Source: Bacteroidia bacterium
Lineage (GTDB): Bacteria; Bacteroidota; Bacteroidia; B-17B0; Aurantibacillaceae
DNA length: 64,000 bases
Direction: 5' to 3'
Assembly: GCA_022842625.1 (NCBI GenBank)
Contig: JALHPG010000001.1
Span: forward strand, 1 to 64,000
The notes under the pieces were generated by a model. That model did not search any database, was not told where the DNA came from, and saw only the letters and a list, made by a program, of their open reading frames with translations. Both the position numbers and the translations under genes were made by a program. This document shows positions 17,340 through 25,668 of this stretch, piece after piece (the stretch's first letter is position 1; each line of letters starts with the position of its first letter).

Positions 17340-18233
17340 CTATTTGCGAAAAAGTCTTTTATACAAGTTTATTAAGACAGGAGGAACTACAAATTTTATT
17401 TTTTGTTTTATATCACGAATTTGCGTGCTTTTAAAAAATTGTTTTTGCTCCTCTTCTGAAATAGATATCGCATTAAAAAAATTTGCAGAATTACTCATAA
17501 AGCCCAAGGCGCCAATTACTACACCCATCCTTAAGATCTTTTCTGTTTCATCTGTTCCTTCAGAATTGATGCAATAATAAGCATCGCCGCCAATTCCCCA
17601 TTTTGGCTTTTCTCCGTGCTTCCCTGTAAAATAACTTTGGTCATAATTAAATTCACAGGTGATCAATTTATAACCATGGCTATTTAAAAACTGATCTATC
17701 TGTGTAAATGTAGGCTGGTTTTGGTAAAGGGAAATAAAAGCAAATTCAGTTTTAATGACACCGATCTTTTTTTCTTTTAAACTATTTTCTGCTCCTTTTA
17801 AAATTTCTAACTCTGTGCCTTGCGTATCCAATTTCAAATAATCAATAAAATTAATTCCGCGTTCTCTAACAAAGTCATCAATGGTTATCGTTTCAACCTT
17901 CTTTTCACCTATTATGTTTAATTGTTTGCGCCATTCTTTAAACTCGTTTATGCTATTAAAATATTCGCTCAGTATTTTTTCATCGGGCTTGTAAATGGAG
18001 CTCATACTGGGATTGGCCATCAAATAAAAATTGTAGATCCCTGGTGAGGAATACAGACCCTTTTTTATCACATGAAACTCTGTGTATTCGTTTCCTTTAC
18101 CGTTAATTAACGAATCATTGTCCTGCAAGTTTGGCTCAAAACTATAAAGAGAAATAGATCTTGAAAGTGATCGAAGTTCTTTCAATCCATTTCTGGCACC
18201 AACATCAAAGCATATTAATTTTGGTATTTTCAT
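17340..18233 (-). CDS. FkbM-family methyltransferase
   Basis: A 297-residue protein with the FkbM core: LICFDVGARNGLKELRSL (motif I), YSFEPNLQDN (acidic residue contacting SAM), then FIDYLKLDTQGTELEILKGAENSL and VIKTEFAFISLYQNQPTFTQ, the hallmark end of the domain. FkbM enzymes usually O-methylate sugar or polyketide hydroxyls and are frequent in surface-glycan loci. It sits 3 nt after the flippase-like gene and upstream of the first radical SAM gene, which fits modification of an exported glycan or glycolipid. The acceptor is inferred only. Confidence 0.88.
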   Translation of the reverse strand: MKIPKLICFDVGARNGLKELRSLSRSISLYSFEPNLQDNDSLINGKGNEYTEFHVIKKGLYSSPGIYNFYLMANPSMSSIYKPDEKILSEYFNSINEFKEWRKQLNIIGEKKVETITIDDFVRERGINFIDYLKLDTQGTELEILKGAENSLKEKKIGVIKTEFAFISLYQNQPTFTQIDQFLNSHGYKLITCEFNYDQSYFTGKHGEKPKWGIGGDAYYCINSEGTDETEKILRMGVVIGALGFMSNSANFFNAISISEEEQKQFFKSTQIRDIKQKIKFVVPPVLINLYKRLFRK

Positions 18234-18236
18234 AAT

Positions 18237-19367
18237 CTACTTTTTTAATTTAAAGAATATATATAGACTTAATAAGCCGGCAATGTTGGATAGTATAGCA
18301 CCCGTTATGCCAAAATAATTTATTAAACTAAACGAAAAAACAATATTTATTACAGCGGAAACTAACACCCCGTTCAATAGCAATTTCGACTTGTTTTGAT
18401 CGGTTTTTAAATATATCTCGAAAATGGAAACAGAATAAATAAACAAATTGCAGAAAACTAGCGCCAGCATCGCCATTGAAATATTATATTTATAAATATA
18501 GTGTGTAATGACATAAAATAATGGCAAGGCCAAGATCGACAGGGCAAATGATTTAAGCAAAAACCCTTTGTAATTGTTAGAAAAAGTTTTTCCTCCTGAA
18601 CTAAAAAGATCAACCATTTGATTGGAGAAAAAAGAAGCAATAATGATCTGAGACAAACCGATTAAGCTGCTATAAATATGGTAATTTATTATTTGGCCAG
18701 ATGGCAGGTAAAGAGAGGCGATATAAAAATCTGTTTTCGAAAGCAAAAAAGCAAAAAAAGCGATCAGGAAATAATTATATGTAGTTTTTAAAAAAGGGAA
18801 AGGGTTTATTAGTTTAAACGAAATAACCTCCCGAAACAAAATAATTCCTGCAAAAAATTTACTCAATTCTGCAATGATCATAAGCATAATTACCGTATTT
18901 AGGTTAAACCCGGAGTGAAGGCTATAATAGATAACGATAAAAATTAAAAAAAACAGATCCACTCCGGCAAAAAGACTGTTCTTGCTTTTTGCTGTAGAAA
19001 AGGCTTCAATGGTGTTATTTAAAGATTTTAAAAATGAAAAAACCAGGATGAATAAAATTATGGTTAAGTCGAGTGGAATAAAACAAATAAAAACCCCAAT
19101 TAAAATAAATAAAGTCAACCGAATGGAGAATAATTGAGAAAATATATTTTCTGTACCGCTCTCTGAAACAAATAATTTAACACTATAGTCTTTTAATCCC
19201 CAATTTACAAAACTTAACAGGAGGTTAACGCCTGTAAAAAAAATTATAAAATCTTTAAGGTCAGATGGAAGGTGGAGCGCTGTAAATCCAAAACAAACAA
19301 ACGCGTTTATCAAAGAAGAAGATACCCCTCTAATGGTATTAGAAAAAACGATTACTTTATTTGACAT
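18237..19367 (-). CDS. Polytopic membrane protein, polysaccharide-flippase-like
   Basis: About 376 residues, almost entirely hydrophobic, with roughly ten to twelve predicted membrane helices and short loops. Helix composition and the pattern of repeated ~30-residue spans resemble Wzx/MATE-type lipid-linked oligosaccharide flippases, though the protein is slightly short for the family. The ORF track starts at TTG 19379; I prefer ATG 19367 (MSNKVIVFSNTIRG). It lies between the CXXCH lipoprotein and the FkbM gene with gaps of 16 and 3 nt. The inferred job is translocating a lipid-linked product across the inner membrane. Confidence 0.7.
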   Translation of the reverse strand: MSNKVIVFSNTIRGVSSSLINAFVCFGFTALHLPSDLKDFIIFFTGVNLLLSFVNWGLKDYSVKLFVSESGTENIFSQLFSIRLTLFILIGVFICFIPLDLTIILFILVFSFLKSLNNTIEAFSTAKSKNSLFAGVDLFFLIFIVIYYSLHSGFNLNTVIMLMIIAELSKFFAGIILFREVISFKLINPFPFLKTTYNYFLIAFFAFLLSKTDFYIASLYLPSGQIINYHIYSSLIGLSQIIIASFFSNQMVDLFSSGGKTFSNNYKGFLLKSFALSILALPLFYVITHYIYKYNISMAMLALVFCNLFIYSVSIFEIYLKTDQNKSKLLLNGVLVSAVINIVFSFSLINYFGITGAILSNIAGLLSLYIFFKLKK

Positions 19368-19383
19368 TAAAACATTCAACTGA

Positions 19384-20505
19384 TTATTTTTTCGATCCTT
19401 CCCTTATATCAAACGGCATAACGCTGGGTATAAATGGCGCCAAATTATTGACCGAATCTCTGAAATAGATATCTCCAAAAAAAGTAAATTCCGCATGTTG
19501 GTGAGTTCTTTTGTTTTTAAGTATCTCCTTTAATTTTGGCAATGGAATATTCCACTCTTTAGAGAGTTTAATTAACGAAGGTTCCATATATCCAATATAT
19601 AATCTTTCTACAAAAGAATGATCCTGCGTTTTGGAAAAATCTATTTCGCCCTTTAAATTTTTGCGATAAAGTGAGAGTTTAAACATAAGTTCTTTTACAA
19701 GTTCCTGAAAACTTTCCTGAGAAATAAACCCGCTTATAGAATCGTTAGTTGTATATAACGGTTGAATATACAGCTCGTGACACCATAAACATTTAGCAGG
19801 CTTTCCGGCCTCACTCAGATCTTTTGGACTAGCGCTAATTAGTTTACCGTTTTGATCGTATATAGAAAATCGCAATTGCCCGTTAGCCATAATATCAAAC
19901 ACTTCAAAACCTTTTGCTTTAAATGTTCTATTTAAAAAATTCCCCTCTCCTTCTTCGGCAATAAATAACCAATCCGCAACCTGACCTTTAGTATACAACT
20001 TTAAAACACGGGTATGTTTTGAGATCAATGAATTAGTGACCGGAAAAATAATTGGCTCTTTATCCTTATACATTTTTAATTTTATCGAAAGGTCCGATTC
20101 AGCGTCGGTAATTTTATAATACAATTCGCTTGAGCCTATTAGTAAAGAAACAAATGCTCCAAGATCGATACTGTTTTTAATTGTATATTCTTGAGTATGT
20201 TTTAGTGAATCCATTATTCCTACTAGGGCATTAAGGGCTTTTGGTGAAAATCCAACTTTAGAAAGATCGAGGTTAAATTTTGTAGAATCGCGCCTAAGAA
20301 TAGCATGATCTAAGCTGTCCTTTTTTAATTCTGCGCCTAAAAAAGATAAGGTCCATAACAAACCCGTTCGTGCATTTTCCCAATTATCAATTTCGTATTG
20401 TTTGGTAAATTCAAGGTTTATAGTTTCGTCTACCGGCTTTTCATTTTTGCAGGAAAAAGCAAACAAACCGGTTATTATACCTATATATAGGACTATATCT
20501 TTCAA
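19384..20505 (-). CDS. Lipoprotein with a CXXCH heme-like motif
   Basis: A 373-residue predicted lipoprotein with a lipobox-like LFAFSC (acylated Cys19) and a short charged linker (KNEKPVDE). The mature domain carries one AKCLWCHELY segment (C239-x2-C242-H243), the c-type heme attachment pattern. No other heme or catalytic motif is recognised. The TTG start abuts the GT87-like gene stop (TAATTG), so translation is coupled. In an operon of radical SAM enzymes a periplasmic redox protein would be notable, but its cytoplasmic partners could not meet it directly. A structural or sensory role is equally possible. Confidence 0.65.
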   Translation of the reverse strand: MKDIVLYIGIITGLFAFSCKNEKPVDETINLEFTKQYEIDNWENARTGLLWTLSFLGAELKKDSLDHAILRRDSTKFNLDLSKVGFSPKALNALVGIMDSLKHTQEYTIKNSIDLGAFVSLLIGSSELYYKITDAESDLSIKLKMYKDKEPIIFPVTNSLISKHTRVLKLYTKGQVADWLFIAEEGEGNFLNRTFKAKGFEVFDIMANGQLRFSIYDQNGKLISASPKDLSEAGKPAKCLWCHELYIQPLYTTNDSISGFISQESFQELVKELMFKLSLYRKNLKGEIDFSKTQDHSFVERLYIGYMEPSLIKLSKEWNIPLPKLKEILKNKRTHQHAEFTFFGDIYFRDSVNNLAPFIPSVMPFDIREGSKK

Positions 20506-22077
20506 TTACTGTTCGGACTTAAGTGTTTTTAATTTTAAATAATACATGCCTACACCATTGCAGTCATCGGCCATATAAATTAAGGTTTGTTTATTAGCCA
20601 CCACCGATTTATTTACTGGCGAAAATTTGTTGTTGGTCTTTTCTAATTTTGTTGAATCTATTGATCCGGCAACAAAATTATAATACTCGACCGAATCTCT
20701 GTTTCCTAAACAGGTATATAATTTTATTTTATCATTGAGCACATTAAAATCATACAGGATCCCAATCTTTGGTCTAATTTCGATAGAACCATCACTCACA
20801 TATTTTAAAAAAGCTAAGGATGGTAAAGCAAAAATTAATAAAGAGATCATAAAATATTTTAAGTTAAACCCCGGTTTTAACAATACTACCAATATAATAA
20901 ATATTGCCATTAACAGCCAAACTCTAGGATACTGAAGGGCTAAAGGAAACGCTGATAATTTATAAACCGGAATATTACTAATAATAAAAATCAAAATGCT
21001 AATAATAAAGATTGCTTTTGCTGGGAGATCTTTAAAAAGGAAGATAAATGGAAACAGAACAATTAAACCATAAACAGTTGAATATTTATTTAATAGAAAA
21101 AGTACCAGTATGGTTACAAAAAAAGAAATGAACGCATTTTGCCCTGAAACAATTTTTATATAACAACTAAAAACAACCGCATAAAAAAGTAATTGAACAA
21201 TAACTGCAATTATTGGGGCATTTATAATTGGAGATAGATTTAAATACGGATGTTGAACAAAGGCATTAAGCAAAAACGTATAAAAACTTTGATTAAAGAA
21301 ATAAAATGGAGCAGTAATGTCATTAGAAACCAACCGAGGTAAAACTTTTAAGTAATAGTAATTTATGGTTTCAGATCCAATTGTAAAATAACATATCAAG
21401 CCCAGCAGGGCAGAAAAAAGCATGATCCATTGAATGGCTTTCCATCCTTTTTTAACAATCAACATAATGGCAATAAATGCCGGAAAGATCTTTAATGCAA
21501 ATAGCAATGAAATTATCCATCCGATCCTCACATTTTTTTGCTTGTTAAACGCAATATAAAATTCAAACAATAAAGCAGTTACCAATAAGTACGTTTGCCC
21601 ATGATGGAAATTAGAAAAAAGGGGCTGCAAAAATATAAGTGGCAAAAAATAAAACCACACATTAAAAAACTTAAGTTCATTTATTAGTCGGTTTAATGAA
21701 AAGCAAAAAATAAAAAGACCAAAAAGATTAAACACCAATTTAGCAATTGATAGTTTTAAAAACGTAAATGGAAGGTAAAAAAGTAAGGAAAAGGGCGGGA
21801 CCGGCACATAATTCTCAAAAAAAACTCCCGATTCAAAGTGACGGATCTCGGTATTAAAAAAATGAATGTCTTGATAAAACTTTAAAGGATCTATCCCTTG
21901 CAAAAAAAACTTACTGCCATAATAGTAATTACCAAAATCGCCAATTGGATGATTAAACGTTAAAAAAACAAGAACGCAATTTACAAGGAAGAAAAAATAG
22001 ATAAATTTCTTTTGAACCGAATTCTGAAATTTATTTTCAAAAAAAGCATCTAACCTTATTTTTACGGGATTTTTTAT
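20506..22077 (-). CDS. GT87-like (DUF2029) membrane glycosyltransferase; likely non-canonical ATA start
   Basis: A polytopic GT-C-type protein. The ORF track starts at an internal TTG (21903), but the same frame runs open upstream for over 58 codons and encodes a convincing N-terminus: a basic lead, a first membrane helix (KKFIYFFFLVNCVLVFLTF) and HPIGDFGNYYYGSKFFLQG. The Asp in that loop is the expected GT-C catalytic position. No ATG, GTG or TTG lies in this stretch. The best start is ATA at 22075-22077 (giving MKNPVKIRLDAFF), 22 nt after the M1 peptidase stop. GT87 enzymes transfer sugars from polyprenyl-phosphate donors outside the membrane. It is probably the first gene of the ten-gene operon. 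Confidence 0.75.
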   Translation of the reverse strand: MKNPVKIRLDAFFENKFQNSVQKKFIYFFFLVNCVLVFLTFNHPIGDFGNYYYGSKFFLQGIDPLKFYQDIHFFNTEIRHFESGVFFENYVPVPPFSLLFYLPFTFLKLSIAKLVFNLFGLFIFCFSLNRLINELKFFNVWFYFLPLIFLQPLFSNFHHGQTYLLVTALLFEFYIAFNKQKNVRIGWIISLLFALKIFPAFIAIMLIVKKGWKAIQWIMLFSALLGLICYFTIGSETINYYYLKVLPRLVSNDITAPFYFFNQSFYTFLLNAFVQHPYLNLSPIINAPIIAVIVQLLFYAVVFSCYIKIVSGQNAFISFFVTILVLFLLNKYSTVYGLIVLFPFIFLFKDLPAKAIFIISILIFIISNIPVYKLSAFPLALQYPRVWLLMAIFIILVVLLKPGFNLKYFMISLLIFALPSLAFLKYVSDGSIEIRPKIGILYDFNVLNDKIKLYTCLGNRDSVEYYNFVAGSIDSTKLEKTNNKFSPVNKSVVANKQTLIYMADDCNGVGMYYLKLKTLKSEQ

Positions 22078-22099
22078 AGCGACTGGGGTTAATTCTGCT

Positions 22100-24535
22100 T
22101 TATTCGATCAACAATTTTTGGCTGTAAAGCATACTATTATCTTGCTCTATCTTTATAAAATAAGTGCCTTTTGCAAACTCACTTATATCCACAACGGTTA
22201 TTTTAGCGCTAATATCTCCATTCATTATAATTTTTCCTTCAATATCAAAAATAGTATAAGTATGTCTGATTTTTAGATCGCCTTTAAATTCAATGGTGCA
22301 TTTTTGTTTTGCAGGATTTGGGTAAACCTTCACATCAACCTTGTTACTTATATTTTTCACCAAACCAACGGTACTTGTATCGGTTGAATTTCCAAAAGTA
22401 TATTCTCCTAATTTTAAAGTATCTAACTCAATATACCCCTTACGCGTACCTGAAATAATTTTACTCATATACTTAACAGCTTTCCAATCATCTGCAGCAT
22501 TAGCTCTGTAAAACATTCGTATACTATCGCCATTAACAATGGTTAAAAGTGTATCCATGTAAGAATAAGTGCCACCAATTGTTTTATTACCATCATAATA
22601 AAAACCTACTTTCGCTCTAAAACCGGGAGATAAAATTCCCTCGATCTTCCAGAAATGTTGATTTGATAATTTATGATTTGCAGGATTATTTTTAAAACCA
22701 TCGGGCTTTACATAATTGTGAACCACGCGAACTAAACTAGAATCTAATCCTTTATTTTTAATAGACATATACACCTTTCCTAAATTCCAGGTTACATTTG
22801 TAACAGTTTTTAAGGTCTTAATTTCTGTCGAGGTTGCATCGTTGATCTTACTGTCATAATTTAATGCCTGATAAACCGGGATAAAAGGTATGTTAACAGT
22901 AAAAGTTCCAATTGCCCCGCTCATGGTTACTGTTTTAGTAACTGCCGACCAATCATTTTTAAAAAAACTCACTTCTAAGGGTACATTATTATGAAGGATA
23001 GTTGTACCAAACGTTTTTTGTTTTAACGAAATAATTGCATCGTAACTTGTTGGATTTACCTGAACATATTTAATTGAATCAATAGCAAAATGAGACCAAC
23101 CACCGGTAAAAACCCAGTTATTAAAAAAATCATTTAAGTTTTGGCTACTACTTGTTTGAAGCAGATTTTTAAATTCCACGCTATTCATACTTTTAAACGC
23201 TTTTTGTTGCATAACATATTGTGATCCATTAAAAAAAGCAGCATCTCCCATATAACCTCTTAATGTATGTGCCACATCGGCCCCCTTTTTATAAACATGG
23301 TCGCCGTAGGTTAGGCTATGCGGAATGCCGCTTATTGCTCTAAAGCCTCCTTCTTTTTTATGTAAAAATTGTAATAATTTATCGTGTTCGGCTTTTACCG
23401 CGTTTAAATATCTTGCTTTACCATATTTCCATTCTAAAAACATGTACGCGCTAAAAGTAGCCATGCCTTCATTTATCCACATATCTTCTTGTGTTTCGCA
23501 GGTAACCAAATCTCCCCACCAATGATGAGATAATTCATGCGCCATTAATTCTGATTCGTAGGCTATATTTACTAATGCTCTTGGGTAAGATATGTTTGTA
23601 GCGTGCTCCATAGCACCGCTATTAAAAGGAACTAGTGCGTATCCAAAACGATTCCAAACATATGGTCCGAAATAATTTTCAAAACCGTTTATGCAATTTT
23701 TTAAATTCACAAAACCATTTTTCATTGCTGTAGTATCGCTTGCCGCGCCAACTAAAGTAATAGGTTTAATGCCGCTTAATGTGTTAACTGTCCAATTTAC
23801 TTGACGGTATTTTGCAACAGAAACATTGGCCAGATATGTTGGAATTTCATCGTTTAAAACCCATTTTCGTGTGCGTTTATTTAATATAGATACATCAGAA
23901 ATTAATTGCCCGTTACAATATGCTGCACGAAGCGTATCGCAGGTAATATTAAATTCGTATTTACTTCTTTCTACAAAATTATCAAAGCATGGAAACCAAA
24001 CACGGCCATAATTATGTGGTTTGGCTCCAAACCCCACTCCTAAATTATATGCATACTGGTTACCGCCATGGTTGTCAAAATAAAAACCGCCCCAGCCACT
24101 TGGGTCGCCTTGTGGCAGTCCGTGATAATAAACTGTAAAAATGGAAGTATCAACGGTGTTTTTTGGTGCAACAAAATTTACTTTTAAAACAGTATCGTTA
24201 TAGGCGTAAGTTAATAAAGTAGAATTTTCTTTAACCGAATCGATGGTTAATTTTAAAAGATCAAAACGTATAAATGTTTTGTTATTTTGTTTTGGTGCAA
24301 ATCTAATTTGAGTGTTACCAATAATTTGTTTGTTTAGGGTATTACCAATTTCTAAGTTGATGGTGTATTTTAAAATATCAAAGGTATCGCTTCTAAGATT
24401 TTCGGGACTATAGTAAATAGGAACAGACGATTGAAGGTTTTTGTTGTATTGACAACCAACATGTGCGTTTTGTGCCAAAGCATTTAAGCTTAAAAAAGAA
24501 GCTAATAGGCAAACTGCTTTTAAATAAATTCTCAT
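22100..24535 (-). CDS. M1-family zinc aminopeptidase with T9SS sorting domain
   Basis: An 811-residue secreted gluzincin with a signal peptide (cleavage near LNALAQ) and an N-terminal beta domain. The exopeptidase-type motif is GAMEHATNISYP (GxMEx variant), and zinc binding is by HELSHHWWGDLV...WINEGMA (HExxH-x18-E). The C-terminal region ends in a type A T9SS domain (VYPNPAKQKCTIEF, FDIEGKIIMNG, AKGTYFIKI). It probably trims peptides at the cell surface or outside for nutrition. It is co-directional with the radical SAM operon and 22 nt upstream of its first gene, so read-through is possible, though the function looks unrelated. Confidence 0.92.
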   Translation of the reverse strand: MRIYLKAVCLLASFLSLNALAQNAHVGCQYNKNLQSSVPIYYSPENLRSDTFDILKYTINLEIGNTLNKQIIGNTQIRFAPKQNNKTFIRFDLLKLTIDSVKENSTLLTYAYNDTVLKVNFVAPKNTVDTSIFTVYYHGLPQGDPSGWGGFYFDNHGGNQYAYNLGVGFGAKPHNYGRVWFPCFDNFVERSKYEFNITCDTLRAAYCNGQLISDVSILNKRTRKWVLNDEIPTYLANVSVAKYRQVNWTVNTLSGIKPITLVGAASDTTAMKNGFVNLKNCINGFENYFGPYVWNRFGYALVPFNSGAMEHATNISYPRALVNIAYESELMAHELSHHWWGDLVTCETQEDMWINEGMATFSAYMFLEWKYGKARYLNAVKAEHDKLLQFLHKKEGGFRAISGIPHSLTYGDHVYKKGADVAHTLRGYMGDAAFFNGSQYVMQQKAFKSMNSVEFKNLLQTSSSQNLNDFFNNWVFTGGWSHFAIDSIKYVQVNPTSYDAIISLKQKTFGTTILHNNVPLEVSFFKNDWSAVTKTVTMSGAIGTFTVNIPFIPVYQALNYDSKINDATSTEIKTLKTVTNVTWNLGKVYMSIKNKGLDSSLVRVVHNYVKPDGFKNNPANHKLSNQHFWKIEGILSPGFRAKVGFYYDGNKTIGGTYSYMDTLLTIVNGDSIRMFYRANAADDWKAVKYMSKIISGTRKGYIELDTLKLGEYTFGNSTDTSTVGLVKNISNKVDVKVYPNPAKQKCTIEFKGDLKIRHTYTIFDIEGKIIMNGDISAKITVVDISEFAKGTYFIKIEQDNSMLYSQKLLIE

Positions 24536-24613
24536 AATCTAAATTTATGAAAAATATCTTTACGATGATCGGTAAAAATTTCTCAGAAGTTAAGGTTAAA
24601 AGATCTGATTAAA

Positions 24614-25579
24614 TCACATGTAATTTCCCTTTAATAGGTAATTAGTGACGTAATCATTAACGCCATCCTCAAGACTGGTAAATTTTTTTGAATAACCAGC
24701 ACTGATCAATTTATTCATATTAGCCTCAGTAAAATATTGGTACTTATCTCTAATATCAATAGGCGTATCAATAAACTCTATGTTAGGTTCAATATTTAAA
24801 GCTTTAAATGTAGCATTGGCAAGATCTAAAAATGTGCGTGCTTTGCCGCTACCTAAATTATAAATGCCACTTTTAATCTTAGTAGAAAATAAAAACCAAA
24901 TAACATTAACCACATCCTTTACATAAACAAAATCGCGTAATTGACCGCCATCAGTATAATTAGGATTGTGTGATCTGAACAACTTAACCTTTCCGTTAGT
25001 ATTAATTTGATGAAACGAATGAAAGATCACTGAAGCCATTCTACCTTTATGATATTCGTTGGGGCCATACACATTAAAGAATTTTAATCCATGCCAGTTT
25101 GGTGGAGCTAATTTTTGTTGAAGTGCCCAAATATCAAAATCATTTTTACTCTCCCCGTATAAATTTAACGGTTTTAATAGCGGTATTTTAGTTTCATCAT
25201 CGTCATATCCGTTTTCACCCAAACCATAAGTTGCTGCAGAAGAAGCATAAATTAATGAAATGCTGTTTTTTGCACATATGTCCCAAATTGCTTTAGTATA
25301 ATTTAAGTTTAACTCATTTAATATATTTATATCCTTTTCTGTTGTATCTGTTCTGGCGCCTATATGAATAACATCGGTTACAATATTGTAATTCTTATCA
25401 AACCATTCAATAAAATGTTTACGCTCTATCTTTTGATAAAAGGTTTTTAAAGTATAATTAGCCTGCTTGTCTGTAATAGAAAAATCATCTACAAGTATTA
25501 AATTGGTAACACCTTCCGAATTAAATTTTGAAACAAGGCAACTGCCTATAAATCCTGCTGAACCGGTAATAACTATCAT
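24614..25579 (-). CDS. hldD: ADP-L-glycero-D-manno-heptose-6-epimerase
   Basis: A 321-residue extended short-chain dehydrogenase. The NADP-binding motif GSAGFIGS lies at residues 6-13. ASSAATYG and LYGESKNDFD supply the Ser and Y-x3-K catalytic residues. NVYGPNEYHKGRMASV and RDFVYVKDV are HldD signatures. It epimerises ADP-D-glycero- to ADP-L-glycero-D-manno-heptose (EC 5.1.3.20) for the LPS inner core, in the cytoplasm. It stands alone between the M1 peptidase and the divergent acyl-CoA ligase. With lpxK further on it supports an LPS-bearing outer membrane. Confidence 0.93.
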   Translation of the reverse strand: MIVITGSAGFIGSCLVSKFNSEGVTNLILVDDFSITDKQANYTLKTFYQKIERKHFIEWFDKNYNIVTDVIHIGARTDTTEKDINILNELNLNYTKAIWDICAKNSISLIYASSAATYGLGENGYDDDETKIPLLKPLNLYGESKNDFDIWALQQKLAPPNWHGLKFFNVYGPNEYHKGRMASVIFHSFHQINTNGKVKLFRSHNPNYTDGGQLRDFVYVKDVVNVIWFLFSTKIKSGIYNLGSGKARTFLDLANATFKALNIEPNIEFIDTPIDIRDKYQYFTEANMNKLISAGYSKKFTSLEDGVNDYVTNYLLKGNYM

Positions 25580-25668
25580 ATCTAAATTTGAAGGATAAAG
25601 TTAATTAAAAATTGCGTTGATAATAGGATTTTGTTTTTAGATAATTTTTATAGAAATTAGAATTATAT

